Both the position numbers and the translations under genes were made by a program. From Ancylobacter pratisalsi (GTDB lineage: Bacteria > Pseudomonadota > Alphaproteobacteria > Rhizobiales > Xanthobacteraceae): 64,000 nucleotides of DNA. The notes beneath the pieces are model-generated. The model was not told the origin of the DNA, did no database searches, and saw only the letters and a list, made by a program, of their open reading frames with translations. Shown one piece after another: positions 39,689-48,877 of the stretch. The first letter of the stretch is position 1. Every line of letters starts with the position of its first letter. Location: the NCBI RefSeq assembly GCF_010669125.1, contig NZ_CP048630.1:3654001-3718000 (forward strand), given 5' to 3'.

Positions 39689-40020
39689 CAGACGAGCGCT
39701 CCGCCGCCGAACGAGAAGAACGACAGGAAGAAGCTCGACGCGGCGAAGGCGATCGACAGGCCGAAGACGATCTGGATCAAACGTCGCGCGCCGCCCGAGG
39801 TGTCGCCGAAGGCGAGCGTTAGGCCGGTGATGATGATGATCATCACCGCGATGATCTTGGCGACCGGCCCCTCGATCGATTCGAGGATCGATTGCAGCGG
39901 TGCCTCCCAGGGCATCGACGAGCCGGAGGCGTGGGCGGCCGGCGCGAGCGCCAGCGTGAGAAAACTGACGGACACCGCCGTGGCGATATGGCGGCGGATG
40001 CGCAAAGCATGCTGGATCAT
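39688..40020 (-). CDS. trbC: Conjugal transfer prepilin TrbC (VirB2-like)
   Basis: The 110-residue protein has a long signal peptide (about residues 1-32, ending AAHAS) and two hydrophobic helices separated by a short polar loop (GDTSGGARR), the layout of VirB2/TrbC pilins. In P-type systems the mature subunit is cyclised into the pilus by TraF; a traF gene is present at 54801-55346. Its ATG at 40020 overlaps the trbB stop. Confidence 0.9.
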   Translation of the reverse strand: MIQHALRIRRHIATAVSVSFLTLALAPAAHASGSSMPWEAPLQSILESIEGPVAKIIAVMIIIITGLTLAFGDTSGGARRLIQIVFGLSIAFAASSFFLSFFSFGGGALV

Positions 40021-41000
40021 GACGGGTCTCCTGTGAGGGGCTGTCTTGCGGGGGTGACGCGGTAGTCGCCGTCGGGGCCGAGACCCTCGATGCGGGCGAG
40101 TTCGGCGAGCCGGCGCGAGGCGCCGCGGCCGGAGAGCACGGCGACGAGATCGATCGTTTCGGCGATCAGCGCGCGCGGGACGGTGACGACGGCTTCCTGG
40201 ATGAGCTGCTCCATCCGACGCAGCGCGCCGATGGCGGTGCCAGCGTGGATAGTGCCGACGCCGCCGGGGTGGCCGGTGCCCCAGGCCTTCAACAGATCGA
40301 GCGCCTCGGCGCCGCGCACCTCTCCAATCGGGATGCGGTCGGGGCGCAGGCGAAGCGAAGAGCGAACCAGATCGGAGAGCGAGGCGACGCCGTCCTTGGT
40401 TCGCATCGCGACCAGATTTGGCGCGGCGCATTGCAGCTCGCGCATATCCTCGATCAGCACGACGCGGTCGGAGGTCTTCGAGACCTCGGCTAGCAGCGCA
40501 TTGGTAAGCGTGGTCTTGCCGGTCGACGTCCCGCCAGCGACCAGGATGTTGCGACGATCGGCGACGGCCTGGCGCAGCGTCTCGGCCTGACTGGCCGCCA
40601 CGATCCCGGCGGCGACGTAATCGTCGAGCGTGAAGACGGCGACGGCGGGCTTGCGGATCGCGAAGGCCGGCGCGGACACCACGGGAGGCAACAGCCCCTC
40701 GAACCGCTCTCCCGTCTCGGGCAGCTCGGCCGAGACACGCGGGGCGCCGGGATGAACCTCCGCGCCGACATGATGGGCGACCAGACGGATGATCCGCTCG
40801 CCGTCCGACGGCGACAGCAGCTCACCCGTATCGGAAAGTCCTTCGGAAAGCCGGTCGACCCAGAGTCGCCCATCGGGGTTGAGCATCACCTCGACGATCG
40901 CGGGGTCTTCCAGAAACCGGGCAATCGCCGGCCCGAGGGCCGTGCGCAGCATGCGCGCGCCGCGAAGGATCGCCTCCGATTTCTGGTGAGTGGCCGCCAC
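40017..41000 (-). CDS. trbB: Conjugal transfer ATPase TrbB (VirB11-like)
   Basis: The 327-residue hexameric secretion ATPase has Walker [16 protein letters not shown] (about residues 155-169), the Asp box [11 protein letters not shown], and the histidine box [16 protein letters not shown]. It starts with GTG at 41000. It is the first gene of the trb operon, and a possible promoter lies about 90 bases upstream. In related elements trbB directly follows the CopG-type gene; here an 8-kb cargo block separates them. Confidence 0.93.
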   Translation of the reverse strand: MAATHQKSEAILRGARMLRTALGPAIARFLEDPAIVEVMLNPDGRLWVDRLSEGLSDTGELLSPSDGERIIRLVAHHVGAEVHPGAPRVSAELPETGERFEGLLPPVVSAPAFAIRKPAVAVFTLDDYVAAGIVAASQAETLRQAVADRRNILVAGGTSTGKTTLTNALLAEVSKTSDRVVLIEDMRELQCAAPNLVAMRTKDGVASLSDLVRSSLRLRPDRIPIGEVRGAEALDLLKAWGTGHPGGVGTIHAGTAIGALRRMEQLIQEAVVTVPRALIAETIDLVAVLSGRGASRRLAELARIEGLGPDGDYRVTPARQPLTGDPS

Positions 41001-41368
41001 GTCGTCCCCGTTCTCTTGCGGGACCGCGACATGCGGCCCTGGATCGGGGATGAGTAGAAGAGGCAGAAATCATAGCCTGACAACAACCATAATGTGGTCG
41101 TCGTAACGTGGCGTACAATGACAGGGAAACGGCGGAGTTGCTGTTATCGGAGAAACCTCACAGGGGGACTACTCGACCTGGCGCGGGGAATTCACATCGA
41201 GCCTTCGAAGTGACCGCTTGCGACCCCATGTCAGTCGTCTCAGGTTTATTATTTCGTGCCCGAAAGCAGTCATAGCTGCGGGCACCGTAGTATCAAATTA
41301 GCCCTATCTGGTGCGGTCATGCGCAGTGGCGATGAACGTAAGCCATATGTCGTCCCTGACCGGGGATT
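41001..41368. other. Intergenic region upstream of trbB; probable left edge of the second cargo block
   Basis: No gene is recognised in these 368 bases; open frames here are shadows of the TetR gene. The trbB-proximal 120 bases carry a possible promoter and the imperfect inverted repeat around 41079-41104. The junction between ICE backbone and cargo should lie between about 41120 and 41368, but I could not find flanking repeats that mark it. Confidence 0.4.
41089..41118 (-). promoter_or_regulatory. Possible sigma70-type promoter of the trb operon
   Basis: On the minus strand TTGTAC (41113-41118) and CATTAT (41089-41094) are 18 bases apart, a reasonable -35/-10 pair, about 90 bases before the trbB start. 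The -10 lies in an imperfect inverted repeat (CAACAACCA...TGGTCGTCG), which could bind a regulator. This is a prediction from consensus only. Confidence 0.3.
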
Positions 41369-41950
41369 CTATGATCTTCCGACGGGCGTAACGAACAAAT
41401 CGAGCTCTTCGAAAGCCTCGGCAAGGCACTGGTCCAGGGGTCGGGCGGCATTGGCAAACCACAGGTCGAGCGCGTGTCCCAAGACGGCCAAGCCCGCTTG
41501 GGCTGCAAAGGCCGCGCGCGCTGGTGCAATGCCCCGTTTCTGCAAAGCGCCTGCTACAACGCCGGCCAAGGCGGCATGCTTGGCCACTTCGCGCTCTATC
41601 AAAGCTGGATTGGCGGCGATGATATGCTGGCGCGGCTCGGAGAAGCGCCGGTTGTCCTCGAGCAATGGCGTCACATCGGCGAAGGCGCGGCGAAGCACTG
41701 CGATCTGCGGTAGGTCCGCCGGTGCCTGACGGATCGACTCGGTCAAGGCCGCGCTCAAGATCTCCTGCCCGACGAACAGCACCTCCCGTTTGTCGGGAAA
41801 GTGCCGGAAAAAAGTACGCTCGGTCACCCCCGCCCGTGCGGCGATCTGCGCCGCCGTGGTTTGGTCGAAGCCATTCTGCGTGAACAGCTCCAGGGCAGCG
41901 ATTATCATGCGGTGACGGGCGTCTTCAGAATTGCGTGGCATCTTTCTCAT
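41369..41950 (-). CDS. TetR/AcrR-family transcriptional regulator
   Basis: The 193-residue protein has a typical TetR helix-turn-helix: RHRMIIAALELFTQNGFDQT and then AQIAARAGVTERTFFRHFPD. A C-terminal ligand domain follows. It diverges from the SDR gene at 42021, and two copies of a TGTCAGTCACTG palindrome lie between them. It therefore probably represses the SDR gene and itself. ATG 41950 and 41941 are both possible starts, and neither has a strong ribosome site. Confidence 0.85.
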   Translation of the reverse strand: MRKMPRNSEDARHRMIIAALELFTQNGFDQTTAAQIAARAGVTERTFFRHFPDKREVLFVGQEILSAALTESIRQAPADLPQIAVLRRAFADVTPLLEDNRRFSEPRQHIIAANPALIEREVAKHAALAGVVAGALQKRGIAPARAAFAAQAGLAVLGHALDLWFANAARPLDQCLAEAFEELDLFVTPVGRS

Positions 41951-41960
41951 ATAGAGGTAT

Positions 41961-42003
41961 TGTCAGTCACTGTCATCTTCTCTATATGTCAGTCACTGAC
42001 ATA
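41961..42003. promoter_or_regulatory. Two palindromic TetR operator candidates
   Basis: TATGTCAGT-C-ACTGACATA at 41985-42003 is a perfect 19-bp palindrome. A second copy at 41961-41975, TGTCAGTCACTGTCA, differs at one half-site base. Both lie between the divergent TetR (start 41950) and SDR (start 42021) genes, and the perfect one is 17 bases before the SDR start. Confidence 0.7.
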
Positions 42004-42020
42004 TACATTGGAAGACACTT

Positions 42021-42902
42021 ATGCGCGTTTTCATTACCGGCGGTACTGGCGTCATCGGCTCGGCCGTCATCGCCGAACTGCTCACCCACAATCATGCTGT
42101 CCTCGCCTTGGCCCGCTCCGAGGCCTCCGCCGACGCCGCGCGCAAGGCTGGCGCCGAGCCAATCGCCGGTGCCCTAACCGACCTCGGCGTCCTGCGCGCC
42201 GGCGCCGCGCAGGCGGATGGCGTGATCCACCTGGCCTTCAGCAATGATTTCAGCAGCCCGGAAGCTCTGGCCCGCGGCGTTGCCGAGGAGACTGCGGCGC
42301 TGACCGCACTCGGCGAGGCCCTGATCGGCAGTCGTCGCCCTCTGGTCACCGTCTCCGGTACGCCCTGGATCGCGGGCCGCGCCTCGACCGAAGCCGATCC
42401 GCTGCCGCTTGATGGTCCGGTGGGTGGTCGCGGCCGCACGGTCAATGCCATTCTCGGCCTCGCCGAGCAGGGCGTACGCAGTTCGTCCATCCGCCTGCCC
42501 CGCACCGTGCACAACAACGGCAACGGCGGCTTTGCCGGCCTCCTGACCAACATCGCCCGCCAATCCGGCGTCTCCGGCTATCCCGGTAATGGCACCCAGC
42601 GCTGGCCGGCGGTGCACGCGCTCGACGCCGCAGTCCTGTTCCGCCTGGCGCTGGAACATGCCGAAGCCGGCACCGCATGGCATGCTGTAGCCGACGAGGG
42701 CGACGCGGTGCGCGACATTGCCAGTGTCATTGGCCGCCGCCTCGGGCTGCCGGTGCAGTCGGTGGCCCCGGAAACCTATGGCCCGCTCGGCCCCATCTTT
42801 GCCGCCGACCAGCCCGCCTCCAGCGCTCATACGCGCCAGGAGTTGGGATGGACCCCGACGCATCCAAGCCTCCTCGCCGATCTCGAAAACCTCCAGCCCT
42901 AG
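42021..42902 (+). CDS. NAD-dependent epimerase/dehydratase-type SDR oxidoreductase
   Basis: The 293-residue extended SDR starts with the nucleotide motif MRVFITGGTGVIGSAVIAEL and has atypical later motifs, such as VTVSGTPWIAGR where the catalytic Ser normally lies. Its C-terminal half resembles NAD-dependent epimerase/dehydratase members that reduce small carbonyl compounds. It is transcribed divergently from the TetR gene with palindromes between them. TetR-SDR pairs like this often respond to electrophiles; the substrate here is unknown. Confidence 0.8.
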   Translation: MRVFITGGTGVIGSAVIAELLTHNHAVLALARSEASADAARKAGAEPIAGALTDLGVLRAGAAQADGVIHLAFSNDFSSPEALARGVAEETAALTALGEALIGSRRPLVTVSGTPWIAGRASTEADPLPLDGPVGGRGRTVNAILGLAEQGVRSSSIRLPRTVHNNGNGGFAGLLTNIARQSGVSGYPGNGTQRWPAVHALDAAVLFRLALEHAEAGTAWHAVADEGDAVRDIASVIGRRLGLPVQSVAPETYGPLGPIFAADQPASSAHTRQELGWTPTHPSLLADLENLQP

Positions 42903-43329
42903 CGGCAATAAAGGTCGGTTTCGAGCCCCCCGCCGAGGGGGCACACGCACAACCGCCTTCGATAAAGATCGTTCTGAACGGCAGCTGTTGCCGACTGCCG
43001 TTCGGAAACCTGCCAATCCCTATCCACCCCGATTATGCCGTTGCCGGCCCGGCAGTCGTAACGTCAGCAATCACGCCATTTCGGACGTATGCCCCTGAGT
43101 GCAAAATCCTGAAAGCTGCCATTTAGCCCTTGCGAACGACATTGGGTTTTTCGCCCATTCCGGTCGTTCAGGGCGCCTTGGCGACTGCCCGACAGCTGCT
43201 TGTCCGTTTAGGCCGCCGCAGCATCATCTTCGGTGGCGGTGAATGGACGGCTTTCCATTGGCAAGGATTTTTTGAGCTTGGCCGTTGCTGGTTGGTGCGG
43301 CCATGCATTCGACCCACAGGTTCTCAGCT
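42903..43329. other. Intergenic region, no gene recognised; one hairpin
   Basis: These 427 bases between the SDR and the second TetR gene show no credible gene. GAACGGCAG (42976-42984) and CTGCCGTTC (42995-43003) make a 9-bp hairpin with a 10-base loop and no T-tract, perhaps a terminator of the SDR gene. The rest may be a decayed piece left by earlier insertions. Confidence 0.4.
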
Positions 43330-43911
43330 TCAGCGGAGCAGAAGATCGATGGCGACCTTCAGTCTCGCCAGATATTCGTCAGGGCTGCTGACCTGGTGCT
43401 TGAGACCGATCGATGTGCTGATCATGGTCTGCGCGAGCGCGTCAGCCAACTCTCGGTCGGCCTTGTTGGCCCCTTCGGCGATGGCGGATGTAATCAGCTC
43501 TGAGAAATGCTTCGGCCATCGCTCGACGATGTCACCGAGGAGCTCCGGGTTGTCGGCGATCACCGCAGAGATATCCTGCGTGATCGGACCGATATACCGG
43601 CCGGCCCATCGGCCGAAGCCATCCACAAGTCGGTCCTGTATGGGACGGTCCGAGTTCGCAAGTATTCGCTCCACCTCGGCAACGTCCCCTTCCAGCGCAT
43701 GCGATACGGCGGCTCGAAACAGTTCCTCCTTGGAGGCGAAGAGAAAATAGAGACCGGGTCGCGAGATACGTGCCGCCCGGGCAACCTGCTCCAATGAGGC
43801 CTTTCGGTATCCGAACCGAGAAAAGATAACGAGCGCGGACTCCAGGACCGCAATGCGCCGGTCTCCGCCGGCCGCTGCCGGTCTGTGGCGTTGGATGCTA
43901 TCGCTGCTCAT
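43330..43911 (-). CDS. TetR/AcrR-family transcriptional regulator
   Basis: The 193-residue protein has the TetR helix-turn-helix around AVLESALVIFSRFGYRKASL and EQVARAARISRPGLYFLFAS. A C-terminal effector domain of the common TetR C-type follows. It diverges from the SDR gene at 43972, 60 bases away, with a TACAA/TTGTA inverted repeat in between. It is probably the local repressor of that SDR. Confidence 0.85.
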   Translation of the reverse strand: MSSDSIQRHRPAAAGGDRRIAVLESALVIFSRFGYRKASLEQVARAARISRPGLYFLFASKEELFRAAVSHALEGDVAEVERILANSDRPIQDRLVDGFGRWAGRYIGPITQDISAVIADNPELLGDIVERWPKHFSELITSAIAEGANKADRELADALAQTMISTSIGLKHQVSSPDEYLARLKVAIDLLLR

Positions 43912-43940
43912 TGCTCAAAGACCCCTTTTTCGACGTACTT

Positions 43941-43962
43941 TACAACATTTGTTTATCTTGTA
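43941..43962. promoter_or_regulatory. Inverted repeat between TetR and SDR genes
   Basis: TACAA (43941-43945) and TTGTA (43958-43962) form an inverted repeat with a 12-base AT-rich spacer. It lies in the 60-base divergent region and is a weak candidate for the TetR operator or part of a -35/-10 region. Confidence 0.4.
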
Positions 43963-43971
43963 TAGTGAGGT

Positions 43972-44943
43972 ATGACTTTTTCCCATCTGATCACAACGTC
44001 GTTTACAGCCGCCAGTACCGCCGATGACGTGCTCTCGGGGACCACACTGAGAGGCCTACGCGCGATTGTTACTGGCGGCTCCTCGGGGATTGGCACCGAA
44101 ACCGCCCGCGCCTTGGCAACGGCCGGCGCGGAGGTGACCCTAGCGGTCCGCAACACGGAAGCGGGTAATGCCGCCGCCGAGGCGATTTCAAGGTCGACCG
44201 GCGCCATCCGGCCGCGCGTCATGCGTCTGGACCTCACGGACAGGACTTCCATCACCGAGTTTATCGAGAGTTGGGACGGTGCGCTTCACCTCTTGGTCAA
44301 CAATGCGGGCGTCGTCACGAGCGGCCTCGAACGCTCCGCGGAAGGGTGGGAATTACAGTTTGCGACGAACCATCTCGGTCACTTCCGTCTGGCCGTCGGA
44401 CTGCACGACGCCTTGGCGCGCGGCGCCGTCGAACGCGATGGCGCCAGGATTGTCTCGCTGAGTTCCACGGCTCACATGCGGTCAGGGGTCGATTTCGACG
44501 ATTTGCACTTCGAGCGTCGCGCCTACGATCCCCAGATCGCCTACGCCCAATCCAAGACCGCCAACTCATTGTTCGCCGTGGAAGCTACTCGCCGCTGGGC
44601 AGCCGACGGGATCGTCACGAACACCGTCAACCCCGGCGGGGTCGCTACCGGACTCCAGCGCAACTTTTCGCAAAAGCAAAGGGAGTCATTGAACGCCGCC
44701 GAGGCCGCCGGCGTCTTCAAGTACAAGACGGTCGAACAGGGCGCGGCCACAAGCGTTTTGGCCGCCATAGCCCCGGAGCTTGCTCACACTGGTGGCCACT
44801 ACCTTGATGATTGCCGCGAGGCCTACACCGTCTGGAATGATGCAGCACTTGCCGAGCATCCCCACGGTGTGAAGGAATGGGCACTCGACCCCGCACTCGC
44901 AGAGCGTCTGTGGCAGGTTTCGGGCGAACTTATCGGCCGTTAG
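43972..44943 (+). CDS. Short-chain dehydrogenase (retinol dehydrogenase/WWOX-like SDR)
   Basis: The 323-residue protein has the classical SDR motifs: AIVTGGSSGIGTETARAL for NAD(P), LHLLVNNAGVV, the catalytic serine in IVSLSSTAHMRS, and AYAQSKTANSLF with Tyr and Lys. Its length and the C-terminal PEGAA-like block resemble retinol dehydrogenase-type SDRs that act on aldehydes and ketones. It diverges from the TetR gene at 43911. The NmrA-like remnant follows 100 bases downstream. Confidence 0.85.
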   Translation: MTFSHLITTSFTAASTADDVLSGTTLRGLRAIVTGGSSGIGTETARALATAGAEVTLAVRNTEAGNAAAEAISRSTGAIRPRVMRLDLTDRTSITEFIESWDGALHLLVNNAGVVTSGLERSAEGWELQFATNHLGHFRLAVGLHDALARGAVERDGARIVSLSSTAHMRSGVDFDDLHFERRAYDPQIAYAQSKTANSLFAVEATRRWAADGIVTNTVNPGGVATGLQRNFSQKQRESLNAAEAAGVFKYKTVEQGAATSVLAAIAPELAHTGGHYLDDCREAYTVWNDAALAEHPHGVKEWALDPALAERLWQVSGELIGR

Positions 44944-45045
44944 CCGTTTCAACACGTCCAGCTTGGGATCAAGAAAATGTCAGCACTCTCGTTCCCCGAG
45001 GCTGCCGCGTTGCTATGTTTGGTCGGGGCGGCCTAGCGCGGCGTC

Positions 45046-45438
45046 GTGGTGGGCGATCTGACCGACCCGGCGAGCAGGGCCGCCGCGCTGCAAAGTGTCG
45101 GCCGTGTCTTCTACATCGCGCCCGTTGCGCTTCCCGACGAGGCTATCCTGGGAAAGGCGTTTGTCGATGCAGCGATCGCGAGCGGCGTACGGCGCTTCGT
45201 GTTCTCGTCGGTCATTCATCCGGTGCTGAGCGGCCTTTCCAACCATGCACTCAAGGCGCCCGTCGAGGATGCGGTGCTCAATTCGGAGCTTGAATACACT
45301 TTCCTCCATCCGACAGTGCTGTTTCAGAATTTTGCCGCGGCCTGGGACGGGCTCGAAGAGCGGGGTGGTCAGCGAGCCCTGCTCGATAGGACTCGTCCGG
45401 TGCTCTCGCGACAATGGCAACCGCGTTGCCGCTCATAA
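45046..45438 (+). pseudogene. NmrA-like NAD(P)-binding protein remnant
   Basis: About 115 residues match the middle of NmrA-family SDRs (VGDLTDPASRAAALQSVGRV, RRFVFSSVIHPVLSG and EYTFLHPTVLFQNFA). The N-terminal GxxGxxG segment is missing: the preceding bases from about 44977 only resemble it in broken frames, with an in-frame stop. After LEERGG the frame runs into unrelated residues and ends. It overlaps the end of the convergent LysR gene. It looks like a fragment, cut at both ends, of a relative of the intact gene at 46448. Confidence 0.65.
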
Positions 45439-46332
45439 CGGCGGCGCGACAAAGAGCTTTTCCGGAAACGTCTTCTCCACCACTTCGAGGAAGGCGCGGA
45501 CCTTGGCGCCGATCAAGCGGCGTGAACTCTGCAAGGCCCAAATCTCGACCGGCGGACCGGCATGCGTTCCCCAGTAGGCAAGCCTGCCGGCCTCGATGTC
45601 GTCGGTGACCAGGAGCTTGGGCAGCAAGGCCGCGCCGGCGCCCAAGAGCACGGCATCGCGGACCATCAGCAGCGAAGAGAGTCGCAGAACCGGGTCCGGC
45701 CGCAGGACGATATCGGACTCCGTTCCTGATTTCATCCGCCAGACCGCCGTCGGCGATGCCGCGGAGAGCACAACGGCCTTTGCCGTCGATTCGTCTTCAT
45801 CCACGCCTCTATCGGGACGCGGCATGCCGGGCGGTGCCACGATCAGGCGTTCATCGTTGAGGAACCGGCGGCCGACCAGGCGTTCATCGGGCGATGGGTC
45901 GATCCGGATGATCAGGTCGTAGCCATCTTCGACCGGATCGACCTTGCGGTCCTCGGCAACGATCTCGAGCTGGACCTCCGGATAGGCCAGCGCAAACCGC
46001 GCACCGATCCGGGGCATCGCGACGTGTGCGAAGACGACCGGCGCACTGACCCGCAGCCTGCCTCTCGGCGTCGACGCGCCAAGGACCACCGCCTCACCGG
46101 CTTCGGCGATTTCACTCAGCAGCCCGTGTGTCCGCTCATGCAGCGCCCGTCCTTCATCGGTCAATCGCAGGTTCTGAGACCCGCGCTCGATGAGCCGTAC
46201 GCCGAGGCTCTGTTCAAGTTCGCCCACCCGTCGGGACAGAGTGGCCTTGGAGCGGCCCGAAACGCGGGCAGCACGGCCGAACCCGCCGTGCGCCGCGACG
46301 AGGTCGAAGTCGGACAGAGCCTGCAGGTCCAT
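45433..46332 (-). CDS. LysR-family transcriptional regulator
   Basis: The 299-residue LysR protein starts at ATG 46332 with DLQALSDFDLVAAHGGFGRA, then SGRSKATLSRRVGELEQSLG, a full winged helix. A substrate-binding domain follows. It diverges from the NmrA-type reductase gene at 46448, and the 115 bases between them should hold its operator. The arrangement (LysR next to a divergent SDR/azoreductase-like gene) is common for redox-responsive activators. The effector is unknown. Confidence 0.85.
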   Translation of the reverse strand: MDLQALSDFDLVAAHGGFGRAARVSGRSKATLSRRVGELEQSLGVRLIERGSQNLRLTDEGRALHERTHGLLSEIAEAGEAVVLGASTPRGRLRVSAPVVFAHVAMPRIGARFALAYPEVQLEIVAEDRKVDPVEDGYDLIIRIDPSPDERLVGRRFLNDERLIVAPPGMPRPDRGVDEDESTAKAVVLSAASPTAVWRMKSGTESDIVLRPDPVLRLSSLLMVRDAVLLGAGAALLPKLLVTDDIEAGRLAYWGTHAGPPVEIWALQSSRRLIGAKVRAFLEVVEKTFPEKLFVAPPL

Positions 46333-46447
46333 CAAAGTGTTCCGTATTTGAGACGCGTAATCTCGATACTGGCACCTTCTAAACGATAATGAAACGGCTA
46401 TCTTCATCCTCAGAGATGCAACACGCATCGCCACAGGAGATTTCGAC

Positions 46448-47326
46448 ATGACCATTCTCGTAACCGGCAGCACAGGAACCATCGGGGCACAGGTCCTGGC
46501 TCAGCTTCAAAATCGCAACGCCGATGTTCGCGCCCTGACACGCTCTCCAGAGACGGCGCAGCTTCCCGCAGGTGTGACGGCGGTTCGCGGCGATCTCTCC
46601 GACCCGGATTCGGTGCGCGCCGCGTTGCAGGGCGTCGACACGTTGTTCCTGCTAGCTCCCAATGTTGCCGATGAACTGACACAGACCATGCTGGCGCTGA
46701 CCGTTGCCCGCGAGGCCGGCATCAAGGGCGTGGTCTATCTGTCGGTGTTTGGCGGCGACGTCTATGCCGACGTGCCCCATTTTGCCGGCAAGTACACGGT
46801 CGAACGCATGATCGAGGCGCTCGACCTGCCAGCGACTGTCCTGCGTCCCGCCTACTTCATCCAGAACGATCTTCGGCAGAAGGACGGACTGCTGAAGGGC
46901 GGTGTTTACGGTTCGCCGATCGGCGACAAAGGCATCTCGATGGTCGATATCCGCGACATCGGCGAGGCCGCCGCGACCGAACTGGTTCGTCGCGAACAGG
47001 CACCAACGCCGCTGCCCCGCGAGACCTATGCCCTGGTTGGTCCGGACAGCCTGACCGGCCAAGGCATCGCCACAATCTGGAGCGAGGCCCTCGGCCGCCC
47101 GATCCGGCATGGCGGCAACGATCTCGTCATCATGGAGCAGCGCACCAAGACCATGCTGCCCGCCTGGCATGCGCTCGACCTGCGCCTGATGTTCGGCCGC
47201 TACCAGACCGAAGGCGCGGTTGCGAGCGCTGACGACATCGCCCGGCTGACCAAACTGCTCGGCCACGCCCCCCGCTCCTACGCCGCTTTTGCCAAGGACG
47301 CTGCCGCCCAGTGGGCGAAGAACTGA
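46448..47326 (+). CDS. NmrA-family NAD(P)H-binding oxidoreductase
   Basis: The 292-residue atypical SDR starts with MTILVTGSTGTIGAQVLAQL and has VYLSVFGGDVYADVPHFAGK, LPATVLRPAYFIQNDL and the C-terminal block of NmrA/azoreductase-like proteins. ATG 46448 has GGAG upstream. It may act as a quinone or azo reductase or as a redox sensor, both being known in this family. It is followed, 36 bases downstream, by an alpha/beta hydrolase gene and then a small protein, probably one operon. Confidence 0.8.
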   Translation: MTILVTGSTGTIGAQVLAQLQNRNADVRALTRSPETAQLPAGVTAVRGDLSDPDSVRAALQGVDTLFLLAPNVADELTQTMLALTVAREAGIKGVVYLSVFGGDVYADVPHFAGKYTVERMIEALDLPATVLRPAYFIQNDLRQKDGLLKGGVYGSPIGDKGISMVDIRDIGEAAATELVRREQAPTPLPRETYALVGPDSLTGQGIATIWSEALGRPIRHGGNDLVIMEQRTKTMLPAWHALDLRLMFGRYQTEGAVASADDIARLTKLLGHAPRSYAAFAKDAAAQWAKN

Positions 47327-47362
47327 ACCCGCACTGTACCACCTCAACATAGGAGACCTGCC

Positions 47363-48304
47363 ATGATCACAATCCAACCCCTCTTGCCCGAAGATGCTCC
47401 CGCGGTCGCCGCGATGCGACAGGCCACGGCCGCCCATAAGGGCGACAAGCTCGGCCCGGAGGCCCGGCCGATGTTCGACGGCATGTTTGCTGCCACGCCC
47501 GCTGCGGCGGATGTCCGGGTCGAGGCTGGGACGGTCGGCGGCATTGCGGGCTTTTGGGTTCGGCCGGCAGGTGCACAACCGGGCGCTCGCGTGCTCTATA
47601 TTCACGGCGGCGGCTACGTGCTCGGCTCGGCGCAGGCGTTCACCAGTTTCGTGGGCCAGATTGCCCGGCGCGCGGGAGCCGATGCCTTTGTCCCGGACTA
47701 CCGGCTCGCGCCAGAACACCCATACCCGGCAGCGATCGACGATGCGGTCGCTGTATATCACGGTCTCGTCGCCGAAGGCGCCGAACGGATCGTCGTCGTT
47801 GGCGACTCTGCCGGAGGTGGCCTGACGCTGGCGCTGCTCTCCATCCTTGCCACCGACAAGACAAGCGGCGTAGTGCAACCGGTCGGTGCGGCGGTGATGT
47901 CGCCCTTGACCGACCTAGCAATGGCCGGCGAGAGCTACGAAACCAGGGCCGAGGCCGACCCGATCTTCACGCGCGACGTGCTCAAAGCATTTTCGGACAT
48001 GTATCTGCGGGGCCAGGATGCCACGCTGCCCAAGGCATCGCCGCTCTATGCTCAACTCAACGGCCTGCCACCGATCCGCCTGGATGTCGGTGACAACGAA
48101 GTGCTGCTCTCCGACTCCACCCGCTACGCCGACCGGGCGCAGGCGGCAGGCGTCGAGGTCACGCTGTCGGTCTGGGAGGGCATGGCGCATGTGTTTCAGT
48201 CCTCCCTGGGGCAATTTGTGGCGGCCGAGCAGTCCGTCGACGCCATCGGCGAATTCCTGCGCCAGCGGCTCGCCGTCCCGTCTAACGCAATCAAAGGAGC
48301 TTGA
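47363..48304 (+). CDS. Alpha/beta hydrolase (hormone-sensitive lipase type esterase)
   Basis: The 313-residue enzyme has the oxyanion motif HGGGYVLG (residues 81-88), the nucleophile elbow GDSAGGGL (Ser near residue 153), an Asp in RLDVGDNEVLL and a His in GMAHVFQ. That is the full catalytic triad of the HSL family. It hydrolyses short-chain esters; the true substrate is unknown. An AGGAG lies before ATG 47363. The next gene starts 3 bases after its stop. Confidence 0.88.
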   Translation: MITIQPLLPEDAPAVAAMRQATAAHKGDKLGPEARPMFDGMFAATPAAADVRVEAGTVGGIAGFWVRPAGAQPGARVLYIHGGGYVLGSAQAFTSFVGQIARRAGADAFVPDYRLAPEHPYPAAIDDAVAVYHGLVAEGAERIVVVGDSAGGGLTLALLSILATDKTSGVVQPVGAAVMSPLTDLAMAGESYETRAEADPIFTRDVLKAFSDMYLRGQDATLPKASPLYAQLNGLPPIRLDVGDNEVLLSDSTRYADRAQAAGVEVTLSVWEGMAHVFQSSLGQFVAAEQSVDAIGEFLRQRLAVPSNAIKGA

Positions 48305-48306
48305 TC

Positions 48307-48690
48307 ATGACACGCGTATTATTCATCGGGCAGAAGCCGGAAACCGTCGACTTTTCCGATCCCTCCCTGCCACCAGGGTTCGATGCTCAAAAAATCCAGG
48401 CAGGCATCGACCTCGCGGAAACGACTATGACAGAGCGCGGTTGGGACGCCGACATCTGCATGATCGCTCCCGATGACAGTGGCATCGCAGCATTGGCCGC
48501 GCAGCTGGCGGGCACGGACTATGATTGCGTCGTGATCGGTGGCGGCCTGCGCATCCCACTCAAGGGACTGGAGTTCTTTGAGAAGGTCGTGAATGCCATC
48601 CACCAGGGCGCACCGAAGGCGGCGATCGCCTTCAACACCCGTCCCCAGGATACTGCGGAAGCGGCGGCGCGATGGGTCAGCGCGGATTGA
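48307..48690 (+). CDS. Conserved small protein of unknown function in the hydrolase operon
   Basis: The 127-residue protein begins MTRVLFIGQKPETVDFSDPS with AAGGAG 7 bases before the ATG, and contains DYDCVVIGGGLRIPLKGLEF. The alternation of hydrophobic strands suggests an alpha/beta fold, but I cannot assign a family. It follows the hydrolase stop by 3 bases and so is co-translated with it. There is no signal peptide or membrane helix. Confidence 0.65.
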   Translation: MTRVLFIGQKPETVDFSDPSLPPGFDAQKIQAGIDLAETTMTERGWDADICMIAPDDSGIAALAAQLAGTDYDCVVIGGGLRIPLKGLEFFEKVVNAIHQGAPKAAIAFNTRPQDTAEAAARWVSAD

Positions 48691-48877
48691 CAGCAAGGCG
48701 GGCGCGACACCTGACTGCCGCATCGGCCATTCTCGGATATGAGCTTTGCCTCGATGTAAGTAAGTGTCCGCTTTTCGGAAAACGGCCGTTTCTTCTACCC
48801 CGAACTGGCCGCAACCGACCCCGTTCTCTGCAATTCGTCACAACGATTGAGCGTGTACCAATGCTGAAGTTTCTCGA

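Noticed and set aside
38198-40036. 612-codon plus-strand frame
   Set aside because: Antisense to trbE, trbD and trbC, all of which are clearly real on the minus strand.
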